Assembly: GCF_009760925.1 (NCBI RefSeq)
Contig: NZ_VRLV01000002.1
Location: 930,001-994,000 of the forward strand
DNA length: 64,000 nucleotides
Direction: 5' to 3'
From: Nonomuraea typhae
GTDB taxonomy: Bacteria > Actinomycetota > Actinomycetes > Streptosporangiales > Streptosporangiaceae
Part shown: one piece after another, positions 14,606-23,527 of the stretch
How positions within the stretch are numbered: the stretch's first letter is position 1
Layout: each line of letters begins with the position of its first letter
The notes under the pieces: generated by a model
What the model was told of the DNA's origin: nothing
What the model saw: the letters and a program-made list of their open reading frames with translations, nothing else
Databases searched by the model: none
Made by a program: the position numbers and the translations under genes

Positions 14606-15558
14606 GGATTCCCGACGCCGCCCCGGGAGCCAAGATCCTGGCCTTCGGCCACTACCAGCCGGCCGGCATCGTCACCAACGACGATCTGGCCAAGACCATC
14701 GACACCACCGACGAGTGGATCCAGTCGCGCGTCGGCATCAAGGAGCGCCGCGTCGCCGGCCCCACCGAGTCGCTCGAGGACATGGCCACCCAGGCCGGCG
14801 GCAAGGCCCTGGCGGCCAGTGGCCTGTCGGCCGACGACGTGGACCTCGTCATCGTCGCCACCTGCACCCTCGAGTCGCAGATCCCGAACGCCTCGGCCGT
14901 CGTCGCCCACCGCCTCGGCATCCAGTCGCCGGGCGCGTTCGACGTCAACGCCGCCTGCGCCGGGTTCTGCTACGCGCTGGGCGCCGCCAGCGCCGCCGTC
15001 CGCGGCGGGGCCGCCCGCAACGTGCTGGTGATCGGCGCGGAGAAGCTCTCGCAGTGGCTCGACTGGTCCGACCGCTCCACCGCCGTCATCTTCGCCGACG
15101 GCGCGGGCGCCGCAGTGGTCGGCCCGTCCGACGTGCCGCGCATCGGCCCGGTCGTCTGGGGCAGTTCCGGCGACAAGTCCGACGCGATCATCGTCGACGA
15201 CCGCCACACCTTCCTGCGCCAGGAGGGGCAGACGGTCTTCCGCTGGGCGACCACCGCCCTGCACCCGGTGGCCAAGGAGGCGTGCGAGCGGGCCGGGGTG
15301 GACCCGTCCGAGCTGTCGGCGTTCGTCCCCCACCAGGCCAACCTGCGCATCATCGAGGCCATCGCCCGCAAGATCGGCGCCGACGACGCGGTCATCGCCC
15401 GCGACATCGTGACCGCGGGCAACACCTCGGCCGCGTCCGTCCCGCTCGCGCTCTCGCGCATGATCGAGCGTGGCGAGGTCCGCTCCGGCGGGCTGGCGCT
15501 GCTCCTCGGGTTCGGCGCGGGGCTCACCTATGCCGGACAAGTGATCGAGATTCCGTAG
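14602..15558 (+). CDS. fabH: Beta-ketoacyl-ACP synthase III
   Basis: 318 residues, GTG start overlapping the fabD stop. It starts fatty-acid chains by condensing an acyl-CoA with malonyl-ACP. The thiolase-fold triad is Cys119 (NAACAGFCYAL), His244 (FVPHQANLRI) and Asn274 (TAGNTSAAS). In actinomycetes FabH usually accepts branched starters, which fits iso/anteiso lipids; substrate preference is not readable here. It is the second gene of the fab operon, followed by acpP 87 bases downstream. Confidence 0.96.
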   Translation: MRIPDAAPGAKILAFGHYQPAGIVTNDDLAKTIDTTDEWIQSRVGIKERRVAGPTESLEDMATQAGGKALAASGLSADDVDLVIVATCTLESQIPNASAVVAHRLGIQSPGAFDVNAACAGFCYALGAASAAVRGGAARNVLVIGAEKLSQWLDWSDRSTAVIFADGAGAAVVGPSDVPRIGPVVWGSSGDKSDAIIVDDRHTFLRQEGQTVFRWATTALHPVAKEACERAGVDPSELSAFVPHQANLRIIEAIARKIGADDAVIARDIVTAGNTSAASVPLALSRMIERGEVRSGGLALLLGFGAGLTYAGQVIEIP

Positions 15559-15645
15559 GATCCGGTACGGCCCCGCCGTACCACCACCAGGCTTGTACGG
15601 CGGAGCCGTGCAAAATCCAGAAAACCCAGAAGGAGAACTAGCGAC

Positions 15646-15882
15646 ATGGCGACCGAGCAGGAGATCCTCGAAGGTCTCGGCAAGATCATCAACGAGATCA
15701 CCGGCATTCCGGCCTCCGAAGTGACGCCCGAGAAGAACTTCGTGGACGACCTCGACATCGACTCTCTGTCCATGGTCGAGATCGCCGTAGCCGCTCAGGA
15801 CGAGTTCGGTGTGGAGATTCCCGACGACCAGCTCAAGAACCTGAAGACGGTCAAGGACGTCCTCACCTACATCCAGGCCTGA
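15646..15882 (+). CDS. acpP: Acyl carrier protein
   Basis: 78 residues, acidic four-helix ACP. The DIDSLSMVEI motif places the phosphopantetheine attachment serine at residue 40. A good RBS (AAGGAG) precedes ATG. It carries growing acyl chains for FabD, FabH and FabF, encoded around it in standard actinomycete order. Confidence 0.97.
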   Translation: MATEQEILEGLGKIINEITGIPASEVTPEKNFVDDLDIDSLSMVEIAVAAQDEFGVEIPDDQLKNLKTVKDVLTYIQA

Positions 15883-15923
15883 GTTCCGGCCGCATTCCTC
15901 TGATCGACAAGGAGCGTAAACAC

Positions 15924-17156
15924 GTGAGTGCAAACCGGGTACGTGTCGTCGTCACCGGGCTCGGCGCGACGACGCCCGTCGGTGGAGACGTCACCTCGAC
16001 CTGGTCGGCGCTCCTCGCCGGTCAGTCTGGTGTGGAGACTCTCACCGAGGACTGGGTCGACAACGTCCCCGTGAAGTTCGCGGGGACGGCCGCCGTCGAC
16101 CCAGCCGAGGTGCTGCCGCGGCCGGAGGCGCGCAGGCTGGACCGCAGCGAGCAGTTCGCGCTCGTGGCCGCCCGCGAAGCCTGGCAGGACGCCGGCGCGC
16201 CCGACGTCGCGCCCGAGCGGCTCGGCGTCGTCGTCTCCAGCGGCATCGGCGGCATCAGCACGACCCTGGCCGCCTACGACACGTGGAAGGAGAAGGGCTG
16301 GAACCGCCTTTCGCCGTTCACCGTGCCGATGCTCATGCCCAACGGGCCCGCCGCCTGGATCGGTCTCGACCTCAAGGCCCAGGCCGGTGTGCACGCGACC
16401 GTGTCGGCCTGCGCCTCCGGCGCCGAGGCCATCGGGTACGCGATGGACATGATCCGGGCCGGCCGCGCCGACATGGTGGTCGCCGGCGGCACCGAGGCGG
16501 CGATCCACGGCCTGAACATGGCCGCGTTCGCCGCGGCCCGCGCGATGTCCACCCGCAATGACGACCCGCAGGGCGCTTCGCGGCCGTGGGACCGCGACCG
16601 TGACGGGTTCGTGCTCGGCGAGGGCGCCGGCATCGTGGTCCTGGAGTCCGAGGAGCACGCCCGCGCCCGCGGCGCGCGCATCTACGCCTACGCCGCCGGT
16701 GTCGGCTACTCCGCCGACGCCCACCACATCACCCAGCCCGAGCCCGACGGCCGCGGCATCATCCAGGCGATGACGATGGCCCTGGGCGACTCGGGGCTGG
16801 GCGGGCTGGACGTCAGGCACGTCAACGCGCACGCCACCTCGACCCCGGCGGGTGACGTCGGCGAGGTGCAAGCGGTCGCCAAGGCGATCGGCACCCACCC
16901 GCTGGTGACCTCGACCAAGTCGATGACCGGGCACCTGCTCGGCGGTGCGGGCGGCATCGAGTCCGTCTTCACCGTCAAGGCGCTGCAGGACCGCATCGTG
17001 CCGGCCACCATCAACCTGGACAACGTCGACGACGGCATCGAGGTGGACCTCGTCCACGGCAAGAACCGCGCGCTCCCGGAGGGCGACATCGCCGCGGTGA
17101 ACAACTCGTTCGGATTCGGCGGCCACAACGTGACCGTCGTGTTCGCATCGCACTGA
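15924..17156 (+). CDS. fabF: Beta-ketoacyl-ACP synthase II
   Basis: 410 residues, GTG start with AAGGAG upstream. It elongates acyl-ACP chains. The triad is Cys163 (VSACASGAEAIGYA), His303 (NAHATSTPAGDVGE) and His337 (KSMTGHLLGGAGG). Length is typical. It is the last core gene of the fabDHPF operon; the acyl-CoA carboxylase gene follows 11 bases later and is probably cotranscribed. Confidence 0.96.
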   Translation: MSANRVRVVVTGLGATTPVGGDVTSTWSALLAGQSGVETLTEDWVDNVPVKFAGTAAVDPAEVLPRPEARRLDRSEQFALVAAREAWQDAGAPDVAPERLGVVVSSGIGGISTTLAAYDTWKEKGWNRLSPFTVPMLMPNGPAAWIGLDLKAQAGVHATVSACASGAEAIGYAMDMIRAGRADMVVAGGTEAAIHGLNMAAFAAARAMSTRNDDPQGASRPWDRDRDGFVLGEGAGIVVLESEEHARARGARIYAYAAGVGYSADAHHITQPEPDGRGIIQAMTMALGDSGLGGLDVRHVNAHATSTPAGDVGEVQAVAKAIGTHPLVTSTKSMTGHLLGGAGGIESVFTVKALQDRIVPATINLDNVDDGIEVDLVHGKNRALPEGDIAAVNNSFGFGGHNVTVVFASH

Positions 17157-17167
17157 GGGAGTTCTCA

Positions 17168-18592
17168 ATGACCGTGCTGGACAACCGGGTGGTGACGAAG
17201 GACTCCGATGCGGAGCCCGCTGATCCTCGTGATCCTTTTGTCCGACTGACCGCGCTCCTCGACGAGGGCTCGCTGCGGTTGATCACTCCCCAGGACAAGA
17301 GCGGCGTCCTCGCCGCCATGGGCCGCGTCGAGGGTGTCCCCGTCGTCGCGTTCTGCAGTGACGCCCGCTTCCAGGGCGGCGCGATGGGCAGCGAGGGCTG
17401 CGAGCACATCGTGCACGCCTACGACGTGGCCGTCCGCGAGCGGGTGCCGGTCATCGGGATCTGGCACTCCGGCGGTGCGCGACTCGCCGAAGGCGTCGAG
17501 TCGCTGCACGCTGTGGGCCGGGTCTTCTTCGCGATGACCAAGGCGTCCGGCGTGGTCCCGCAGATCTCCGTCGTGGTGGGCGCCGCCGCCGGTGGCGCCG
17601 CCTACGGCCCGGCGCTGACCGACATCGTCATCCTGGCCGACCAGGGCCGCATCTTCGTCACCGGGCCCGACGTGGTCCGCAGCGTCACCGGCGAGGACGT
17701 GGACGCGGCCTCCCTGGGCGGCCCCGAGCCGCACAGCAAGCGCAGCGGCGTCGTGCACGTGGTCACGAAGACCGAGACCGACGCCTTCGTCAAGGCGAGG
17801 GAACTCGCCTCGCTGCTGGGCCACCAGGGCCGGGTGCGCCTGTCCTCGGTCGGCGAGACGGACTTCAGCACGCTGCTGCCCGAGTCGCCGCGCCGCGCCT
17901 ACGACGTCAAGCCGCTGGTCAACGGGCTGCTGGACGAGAAGGGCATCGAGCTGCACCCGAAGTGGGCGCCCAACATCGTCACCACGCTGGGCCGCCTGGG
18001 CGGTCGCACGGTGGGCGTCATCGCCAACAACCCGATGCGGCTGGGCGGCTGCCTGGACGCGACCTCCGCCGAGAAGGCCGCCCGGTTCGTCCGGATGTGC
18101 GATGCCTTCGGCGTCCCGCTGGTCGTCCTGGTGGACGTCCCCGGCTACCTGCCGGGTGTCGGCCAGGAGCACGACGGCGTGGTCCGCCGCGGCGCCAAGC
18201 TCCTGCACGCCTTCGCGGAGGCGTCGGTCCCGCGCGTGACGCTGGTGACCCGCAAGGCGTACGGCGGCGCGTACATCGCCATGAACTCCCGCGCCCTGGG
18301 CGCGACCAAGGTCTTCGCCTGGCCGACCACCCAGGTGGCGGTCATGGGCGCGGTGGCCGCGGTGCGCATCCTCAAGCGGCGTGAGCTGGCCGCCGTTCCC
18401 GAGGAGGAGCGGGCCGAGCTGGAGCAGCGCCTGGCCGAGGAGCACGAGAGGCTGGCCGGCGGCCTGAGCAGGGCCCAGGACCTCGGCGTGATCGACGAGG
18501 TCATCAAGCCGGAGGAGACCCGCGGCGCCATCGCCAAGCTGCTCGCGCAGGCCACGCCGGCCCGCGGCGCCCACGGCAACATCCCGCTCTGA
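17168..18592 (+). CDS. Acyl-CoA carboxylase beta (carboxyltransferase) subunit
   Basis: 474 residues. It contains N- and C-terminal crotonase-like carboxyltransferase domains: IGIWHSGGARLAEGVESL, then VVVGAAAGGAAYGPALTD, and later LVDVPGYLPGVGQEHDGVVR and RKAYGGAYIAMNSRALGA. It transfers carboxyl from biotin to acetyl- or propionyl-CoA to make malonyl- or methylmalonyl-CoA. Linkage to the fab operon resembles mycobacterial accD6 after kasB, suggesting a malonyl-CoA-supplying role; I leave the symbol blank because substrate cannot be read. No alpha (biotin) subunit is present in the window. A strong terminator follows. Confidence 0.93.
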   Translation: MTVLDNRVVTKDSDAEPADPRDPFVRLTALLDEGSLRLITPQDKSGVLAAMGRVEGVPVVAFCSDARFQGGAMGSEGCEHIVHAYDVAVRERVPVIGIWHSGGARLAEGVESLHAVGRVFFAMTKASGVVPQISVVVGAAAGGAAYGPALTDIVILADQGRIFVTGPDVVRSVTGEDVDAASLGGPEPHSKRSGVVHVVTKTETDAFVKARELASLLGHQGRVRLSSVGETDFSTLLPESPRRAYDVKPLVNGLLDEKGIELHPKWAPNIVTTLGRLGGRTVGVIANNPMRLGGCLDATSAEKAARFVRMCDAFGVPLVVLVDVPGYLPGVGQEHDGVVRRGAKLLHAFAEASVPRVTLVTRKAYGGAYIAMNSRALGATKVFAWPTTQVAVMGAVAAVRILKRRELAAVPEEERAELEQRLAEEHERLAGGLSRAQDLGVIDEVIKPEETRGAIAKLLAQATPARGAHGNIPL

Positions 18593-18604
18593 CGATCGCG
18601 GAGA

Positions 18605-18637
18605 AGGGCCCTTCCTCTACGGGAAGGGCCCTTTTTC
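18605..18637 (+). terminator. Terminator of the fab-carboxylase operon
   Basis: GGGCCCTTCC (18606-18615) pairs with GGAAGGGCCC (18622-18631), followed by CTTTTTCC. This is a clear intrinsic terminator 13 bases after the carboxylase stop. It also lies against the end of the converging gene at 18640. Confidence 0.9.
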
Positions 18638-18639
18638 CG

Positions 18640-19638
18640 TCATGCACGCCTCGACGGCTCTGGCCAGGCGGCAGAGTTTGGGGTTGTCGTAGGCGCTCTT
18701 CTGGTCAGCAGGTCGTGGACCGCGTGGCCGCGTACGGCCGGCGAGCGCCGGATGAGCGCGCGGATCGGCTCGGGCGTCCGCGCGGAGGCCAGGGCCTCGA
18801 GGAGCACGTCCGGTTCACCGGCCACGGTCGCGTCGCCCAGGGCGGGGTCGGTGACCTCGCTCCCGCGCTTCAGCAGGTGGCCGGTCAGATCGGCGTCGGG
18901 GCCGGCCAGCCACAGCCGCCACGCGCTGCGGCTGGCCTCGGCGTCGAGCCGGGAGGGGTTGGCGAGCAGCGCGGGCCAGGGCTCGCCGGCCTGTGCCCAC
19001 AGGGCCGTGAGGTCTTTGCCGCGGGCGGTGCGGCAGCGTTCCTGGGCGAGGTCGACGGTCATCGGGTACCTGCTGCGCAGGGCCTCGTCCACCAGGTCGA
19101 GCGGGACGGCGCGGTCGAGCAGCCCGGCGAAGGTCGCGAAGTCCGGATCGTCGCGGCGCAGCGTGTCACGGAGGAACGCGTCCTGCGCCTCCAGCGCGAT
19201 CACGTGTTGCACGATGATCTCGTGCGGCCAGCGGAGCCCGGGCACGTAGTCGGTCACCAGCCCGCCGGCTTCCAGGTAGCCGTCCCAGTCGCCGAGCGCC
19301 AGCAGCACCCTGGCCCGGTGGCCGGGGGCGCTGGGAGCCAGGCCGGCGGCGGTCAGCTCGCGCAGCAGCTTGATCGCCGCTTCCGGATGGCCCCAGTCCG
19401 GGCGGAAGAGCCGGTCGATCACGTCCTGGTCGCCGCGGGCGATGATGGCCGCCAGCGCGGTGGCCCGCACCTCCGGGCCGCCGAGGACCATCGCGAGCAT
19501 CAGTTCGTCATCCCGCAGGCCGATGCGCTGCAGCAGCTCCCACAGGCGCGGGTCGCCGCAGTAGCGCCAGCGCCGCCACAGTGCGCGGGTCGCCGCCCGG
19601 TTGCCGCACCAGGCCAGGAACGCCAGCCACCACCTCAT
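18640..19638 (-). CDS. Unknown helical-repeat protein, C-terminus possibly frameshifted
   Basis: About 332 residues from ATG 19638; longer in-frame starts exist up to 19740. It is rich in alpha helices with HEAT-like character (LLQRIGLRDDELMLAMVLGG, RATALAAIIARGDQDVIDRL) and no catalytic motif. Near the 3' end (about 18700) the current frame gives a low-complexity tail, while the neighbouring frame reads KSAYDNPKLCRLARAVEACM, which looks like the genuine protein end. A one-base indel or sequencing error is likely. Function unknown. Confidence 0.7.
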   Translation of the reverse strand: MRWWLAFLAWCGNRAATRALWRRWRYCGDPRLWELLQRIGLRDDELMLAMVLGGPEVRATALAAIIARGDQDVIDRLFRPDWGHPEAAIKLLRELTAAGLAPSAPGHRARVLLALGDWDGYLEAGGLVTDYVPGLRWPHEIIVQHVIALEAQDAFLRDTLRRDDPDFATFAGLLDRAVPLDLVDEALRSRYPMTVDLAQERCRTARGKDLTALWAQAGEPWPALLANPSRLDAEASRSAWRLWLAGPDADLTGHLLKRGSEVTDPALGDATVAGEPDVLLEALASARTPEPIRALIRRSPAVRGHAVHDLLTRRAPTTTPNSAAWPEPSRRA

Positions 19639-19754
19639 CTGCCGAGAATGATCCAGAACGGCGCCGCCGGGCAAGGGGTGATCGCTTGCGGGCGGCGGGC
19701 GGCGGAGTGTCGAATGGGGATCGGCATCACGTCGGCACACCGTTGGGAGAGACC

Positions 19755-20759
19755 ATGCGGCCGTTGGCCATCGTGCTGGTAGCGGTCCTGGTGGCCGCGG
19801 GGTGTGCGGCGCCGCGGCGGGACAAGATCACGGTCGCGTGCGGGGCGAGCGAGCGCTGGTGCGCGATGATGGTCAAGCGGTTCTCCGACGCGACCGGAGT
19901 GGAGGCCGACTACGTCCGGCTTTCGAGCGGGGAGGCGCTGGAGCGGATCAAGTCGGCCAGGGAGCGGCAGGAGTTCGACGTCTGGCACGGCGGCCCGGCC
20001 GACTCCTACGTGGCCGCGAAGAATCAGGGACTGCTGGAGCCATACAAGTCCGAAATTTCGCAGGAAATCCGGCCGGAGTGGCTTGACCGCGCGAACACCT
20101 GGAGCGGGATCTACGCCGGCGTGCTGTCCTTCTGCAACAACACCAAAGAGCTGGCCAAGCGCGGCATGAAGCCGATCCGCTCCTGGCGGGAACTGCTGGA
20201 CCGGCGGCTGCGCGGCGGCGTCGCCCTGGCCCACCCGGCCACCTCCGGCACCGCCTACACCGCCCTGTGGACCCAGGTGGAGCTCAACGGCGACGACCGG
20301 AACGCGGCCCTGGACTACATGCGCGACCTCCACCCGAACGTGCTGCGCTACAACTCCTCCGGCAGCGTCGCCGCCCTCCAGGCGGCCAAGGAGGAGGTGG
20401 CGGTCGGCGTCGTGTTCTCCCACGACTGCGTCGCCGCCCAGCAGCAGGGCTACCCGAACCTCGAGGTGACCTTCCCGCAGGAGGGCACCGGCTACGAGCT
20501 CGGCGGGCTGGCCGTACTCGCCGGGGCGCACAACCCCGCCGGCGCCCGCAGATACGTGGACTGGGCGCTGAGCGGAGCCTCCCAGCGGCTGGGGCCGCTG
20601 GTGCAGTTCTACGCGCTGCCCACCAACGCCAACGTGCCCGCCCACTCCAAGGCCGCCGACCCGGCGACGGTCAAGCTGGTCCCCTACGACGTGGAGGTCG
20701 CCGGCCGGGCCAAGGAGGACCTGGTCGGCCGGTTCAGCGCGACGATCGCCAAACCCTAG
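19755..20759 (+). CDS. Orphan ABC-type substrate-binding lipoprotein (iron/AEP type)
   Basis: 334 residues from ATG 19755 (GGGAGA upstream). The lipoprotein signal (VAVLVAAGC) gives a mature cysteine at residue 18. The rest is a class 1 periplasmic-binding protein of the AfuA/FutA type: FSDATGVEADYV, SGEALERIKSARE, FDVWHGGPADSYV, HPATSGTAYTALW and FSHDCVAAQQQGYP. Such proteins bind ferric iron or phosphonates, among others. No permease or ATPase gene is nearby. Its stop overlaps the stop of the converging GlnH-like gene by four bases (CTAG). Confidence 0.85.
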   Translation: MRPLAIVLVAVLVAAGCAAPRRDKITVACGASERWCAMMVKRFSDATGVEADYVRLSSGEALERIKSARERQEFDVWHGGPADSYVAAKNQGLLEPYKSEISQEIRPEWLDRANTWSGIYAGVLSFCNNTKELAKRGMKPIRSWRELLDRRLRGGVALAHPATSGTAYTALWTQVELNGDDRNAALDYMRDLHPNVLRYNSSGSVAALQAAKEEVAVGVVFSHDCVAAQQQGYPNLEVTFPQEGTGYELGGLAVLAGAHNPAGARRYVDWALSGASQRLGPLVQFYALPTNANVPAHSKAADPATVKLVPYDVEVAGRAKEDLVGRFSATIAKP

Positions 20760-21556
20760 GAGCAGCCCTCGAACTGCGGCACCGAGACCACCGACAGGTC
20801 GATGCCCGACGTGCCGAACCACTTGTCCAGCAGCATGTGCGCGGTGCCGTCCTGGTACATCTGGGTGATGGCACGGTTGAGCTCCTCGCAGCCGTCCACG
20901 TCGCCCTTGCGCACGCCGATCGCGGTGCGCTGCTCGTTGAACGTCGCGCCGACCAGGCGCAGGTCGACGCCGGGCCGGGTGAGCAGCCCGGCCAGGATCT
21001 GGCTGTTGGTGGAGATGGCGTCGATCCGCCCGTCCTTGATCATCTCCAGGCAGGCGCTGTAGTCGTCGGCGGGCACGGGGATCGCCTTGACCTGCCGCTC
21101 GTCGACGATCCGCTGGGCGATGTTGGTGCCGCGCACCCAGCAGATCTTGCGTCCCTCCAGGTCGCGGACGTCGCGGATGGCGCCCTTGTCGGCCGGCCGT
21201 ACCGCGATGTCCTGAAAGTCCACGTGGTACGGCCCGGCGAAGTCGATCACCTTCTTCCGCTCGGGAGTGACCGACATGTGGGCGAAGACCAGGTCGGCCC
21301 GGCCGCCGGTGAGGACCGTGAGCTGGTCGCCGGCCTTGATCTCCAGCCAGCGGATCTTCTTGCCCAGCCGCGAGATGAGGTCCTCGGCCACGTCGATGTT
21401 GAACCCGTCGTAGGCGCCGTCCGGCTTCTTGAAGCTGATCAGCGGGACGTCGGAGCGGATGGCGACGATCAGCTCATCCTTGTCCACCAGCGACTCCGCG
21501 CGCGCGGCGCCGCAGGCGGTGACCAGCAGGACCAGGCAGATCAGCAGTCTTCTCAC
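20756..21556 (-). CDS. GlnH-like amino-acid-binding lipoprotein
   Basis: 266 residues from GTG 21556, overlapping the upstream stop (GTGA). The lipobox is LVTAC. The mature part is a class 3 solute-binding domain: LIVAIRSDVPLISFKKPDG, YDGFNIDVAEDLISRLG, RADLVFAHMSVTPERKK and WVRGTNIAQRIVDE. With the four-helix membrane receptor immediately upstream, the pair corresponds to mycobacterial GlnH-GlnX, where GlnH senses aspartate/glutamate and signals through GlnX to PknG. No pknG is present here. Confidence 0.85.
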   Translation of the reverse strand: MRRLLICLVLLVTACGAARAESLVDKDELIVAIRSDVPLISFKKPDGAYDGFNIDVAEDLISRLGKKIRWLEIKAGDQLTVLTGGRADLVFAHMSVTPERKKVIDFAGPYHVDFQDIAVRPADKGAIRDVRDLEGRKICWVRGTNIAQRIVDERQVKAIPVPADDYSACLEMIKDGRIDAISTNSQILAGLLTRPGVDLRLVGATFNEQRTAIGVRKGDVDGCEELNRAITQMYQDGTAHMLLDKWFGTSGIDLSVVSVPQFEGCS

Positions 21557-22869
21557 CGGTACTCCCTCAGGCGGGGCCAGACGCCGGCCAGGATGAACAG
21601 CGCTCCGGCGGCGAGCCCCGCGGGGATGAACCGCCACAGCGCCTCCAGCGAGCCGTCGCCGCTGTCGATGGCCCGCTCGAAGTCGGACTCGTGCCGCCGG
21701 ACCAGCTCCTCCAGCACCTTGTCGTAGCCCTCGTAGGACTGGGTGAGCTCGCCGTCCCAGTACTTGATCGCCTCCTCGCCCGTCATCGCCCGCATCCGGG
21801 CGTCGGCCTGCTGGAAGCCCTGGTAGGCGGTGAACAGCCGCTGCCGCTCCTCGCCGGTCAGAGTGCCGAGCAGGCCCTGGAAGCGCACGTGGAGCTTGCT
21901 CTGGTAGTCGGGCAGGCTCGTGGACTCGACCGCGACGATCGTGCGCGCCTTGTCCAGGAAGGTGTGCTCGTAGGTGTCCTTGCGGAAGCGGTCGAGCAGG
22001 TAGCGGCTCTGGTCGCCGTACATGCTCTTGCTGATCGCCCGCGCCCTGGTCAGGGTGAGCACCGCGTCGAACCCGCGGGCCTTGGCCTCCTCCAGCGCCC
22101 GGCCCTGCTGGTTGAGCAGGGCGGTGCCGGTCACCAGGCCGGCGGCGGTCAGCACGGTGGCCAGCACCAGGGCGGGCGCGAAGACCCGGCGGAACCTGCG
22201 CGTCAGGTAGATCTGCAGAACCAGCAGGCAGGCCAGCGCGAGCAGCCCCGTCACGAGGACGGCGACGCGGGCCAGCGCGGTGGCCGAGCGCTCCGCGTCG
22301 TGGGCGCGCCGGACGATCGTCCCGGTTTCCAGGGTCAGGTTGTACGCCTGGGGCAGCAGCTCGCGGTGCATGAGGTCGGTGGCCTTCTGATAGGCCCTGA
22401 CCACGGTGTCGGGCGGCTGCCCGGCGGTGTGCCGCGACTGGACGTCCAGGAGCCTGGCCTGGGCGGCCAGCCGTTCGTAGCGACCCAGGCCCTCGATCAG
22501 CGACTCGACCGTGCGCTGCTCGGCGGGGTTGTCCAGGGCCAGCCGGTAGGCCTTGAGCAGGCTCTCGGAGATCTCCAGCCGCCGCTGGTCGTAGGTGGTC
22601 ACGTCGGCCTGCTGCTGCGGGCCGTACTCCCTGCCCAGCAGCAGTGTCTCGGCCATCAGCGCGTCCATCTCCGACATCTGCCGGTGCAGGCCCGTGGTGG
22701 CCAGGACCTGCGGGCCGGCGTCGTGCCCAATGGTGCGCAGGCTGGTCCCGGTGCCGGCGGCGCCGGCCAGGACCGCGGCCAGCAGCAGCACCAGGGCGAG
22801 GAGGGACAGGCCGGCCAGCGTGCGCAGCCGCTCGAAGACCGGCCTCCTCCGGGAAGCGGGCGGTGTCAT
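21553..22869 (-). CDS. GlnX-like four-helix membrane receptor
   Basis: About 438 residues from ATG 22869 (an in-frame ATG at 22935 is possible). Transmembrane helices lie at about residues 20-42, 200-222, 230-252 and 415-432. These enclose two extracellular helical bundles of similar length, the second starting QQGRALEEAKARGFDAVLTL. This layout matches mycobacterial GlnX. It overlaps glnH-like translationally. I infer that it relays amino-acid binding by the lipoprotein to a cytosolic partner that is not encoded in this window. Confidence 0.82.
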   Translation of the reverse strand: MTPPASRRRPVFERLRTLAGLSLLALVLLLAAVLAGAAGTGTSLRTIGHDAGPQVLATTGLHRQMSEMDALMAETLLLGREYGPQQQADVTTYDQRRLEISESLLKAYRLALDNPAEQRTVESLIEGLGRYERLAAQARLLDVQSRHTAGQPPDTVVRAYQKATDLMHRELLPQAYNLTLETGTIVRRAHDAERSATALARVAVLVTGLLALACLLVLQIYLTRRFRRVFAPALVLATVLTAAGLVTGTALLNQQGRALEEAKARGFDAVLTLTRARAISKSMYGDQSRYLLDRFRKDTYEHTFLDKARTIVAVESTSLPDYQSKLHVRFQGLLGTLTGEERQRLFTAYQGFQQADARMRAMTGEEAIKYWDGELTQSYEGYDKVLEELVRRHESDFERAIDSGDGSLEALWRFIPAGLAAGALFILAGVWPRLREYR

Positions 22870-22931
22870 GGGCTGCTCGGATCGTGGGGGTGCACCGCGG
22901 CTCCCGGGATCGGCTCGGGCTGGGAGATCGA

Positions 22932-23200
22932 TCATTGCCGCGGGCGCCGCGGATCCGCAAGTGCCTGATGCTCCTGTCTAGAGGGGCAGCACGCAGCACG
23001 CGCGTCATGTCGCGCCGCCACCAGGCGCCTTGGCCGGGGGCTGGGCGGCCAGCCGAGCACCGCGCGCGGACCCGGCACCGCGGCCGTCTCGGCTCCGGTC
23101 CCCCGGAGCATGGGCAACGCCACGAAGCCGCCGGCCATCACGGCGCTGACCGCCGCCGCCGCGAGCGCCATCGTGGGCCAGGCCGCCACCCGGCGCCGCC
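22932..23200 (-). pseudogene. Decayed anti-sigma/CU044_5270-type membrane protein
   Basis: A short frame reads RVAAWPTMALAAAAVSAVMA followed by GGFVALPMLRG, which is the membrane helix of the CU044_5270 family normally encoded after an ECF sigma factor in actinomycetes. The expected N-terminal cytosolic part and most of the extracellular domain are missing, and the frame runs into unrelated sequence. It directly follows the broken sigma gene. Most likely dead. Confidence 0.5.
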
Positions 23201-23249
23201 GCGGGCGCTGCCCGGCATCCTGGCGCGGGCGGCCGCCGTCGCGGCGTGG

Positions 23250-23527
23250 CCAGTGCGGCCGGCAGTTCGCGTACGGTCATCCGCGCCGAGACCTGATCGG
23301 CCACCCGCTGGTCATGACCTTCGGCGGCGGCGGGCGGCCCCGATCTGGGCAGTGCCCGGTATCGACGCAGCTCGGCCCGCCGGTGCCGGCCGATGGGGTT
23401 GGTGGCGATGCCGTACGGCCAGGGCCTTAGGCCGCCCCTGGCCGCGGCGTATTTCCTCGTCATGGGTGTCGAAAGCGACGGAGAAGCGCTCGGAATCGGC
23501 GATCGCTCCGTCAAGGACCATGGTCAT
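23250..23527 (-). pseudogene. Broken ECF sigma factor gene
   Basis: ATG 23527 (GGGAGAGAG upstream) begins MTMVLDGAIADSERFSVAFD, a normal ECF start. After about 26 codons the reading frame shifts. Another frame then gives YAAARGGLRPWPYGIATNPI and GRHRRAELRRYRA, the end of sigma region 2, but the region 2.1-2.3 core that belongs between is deleted. A piece of the linker (ADQVSARMTVRELPAALA) follows, and region 4 is absent. At least one deletion and one frameshift have inactivated it. Confidence 0.65.
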
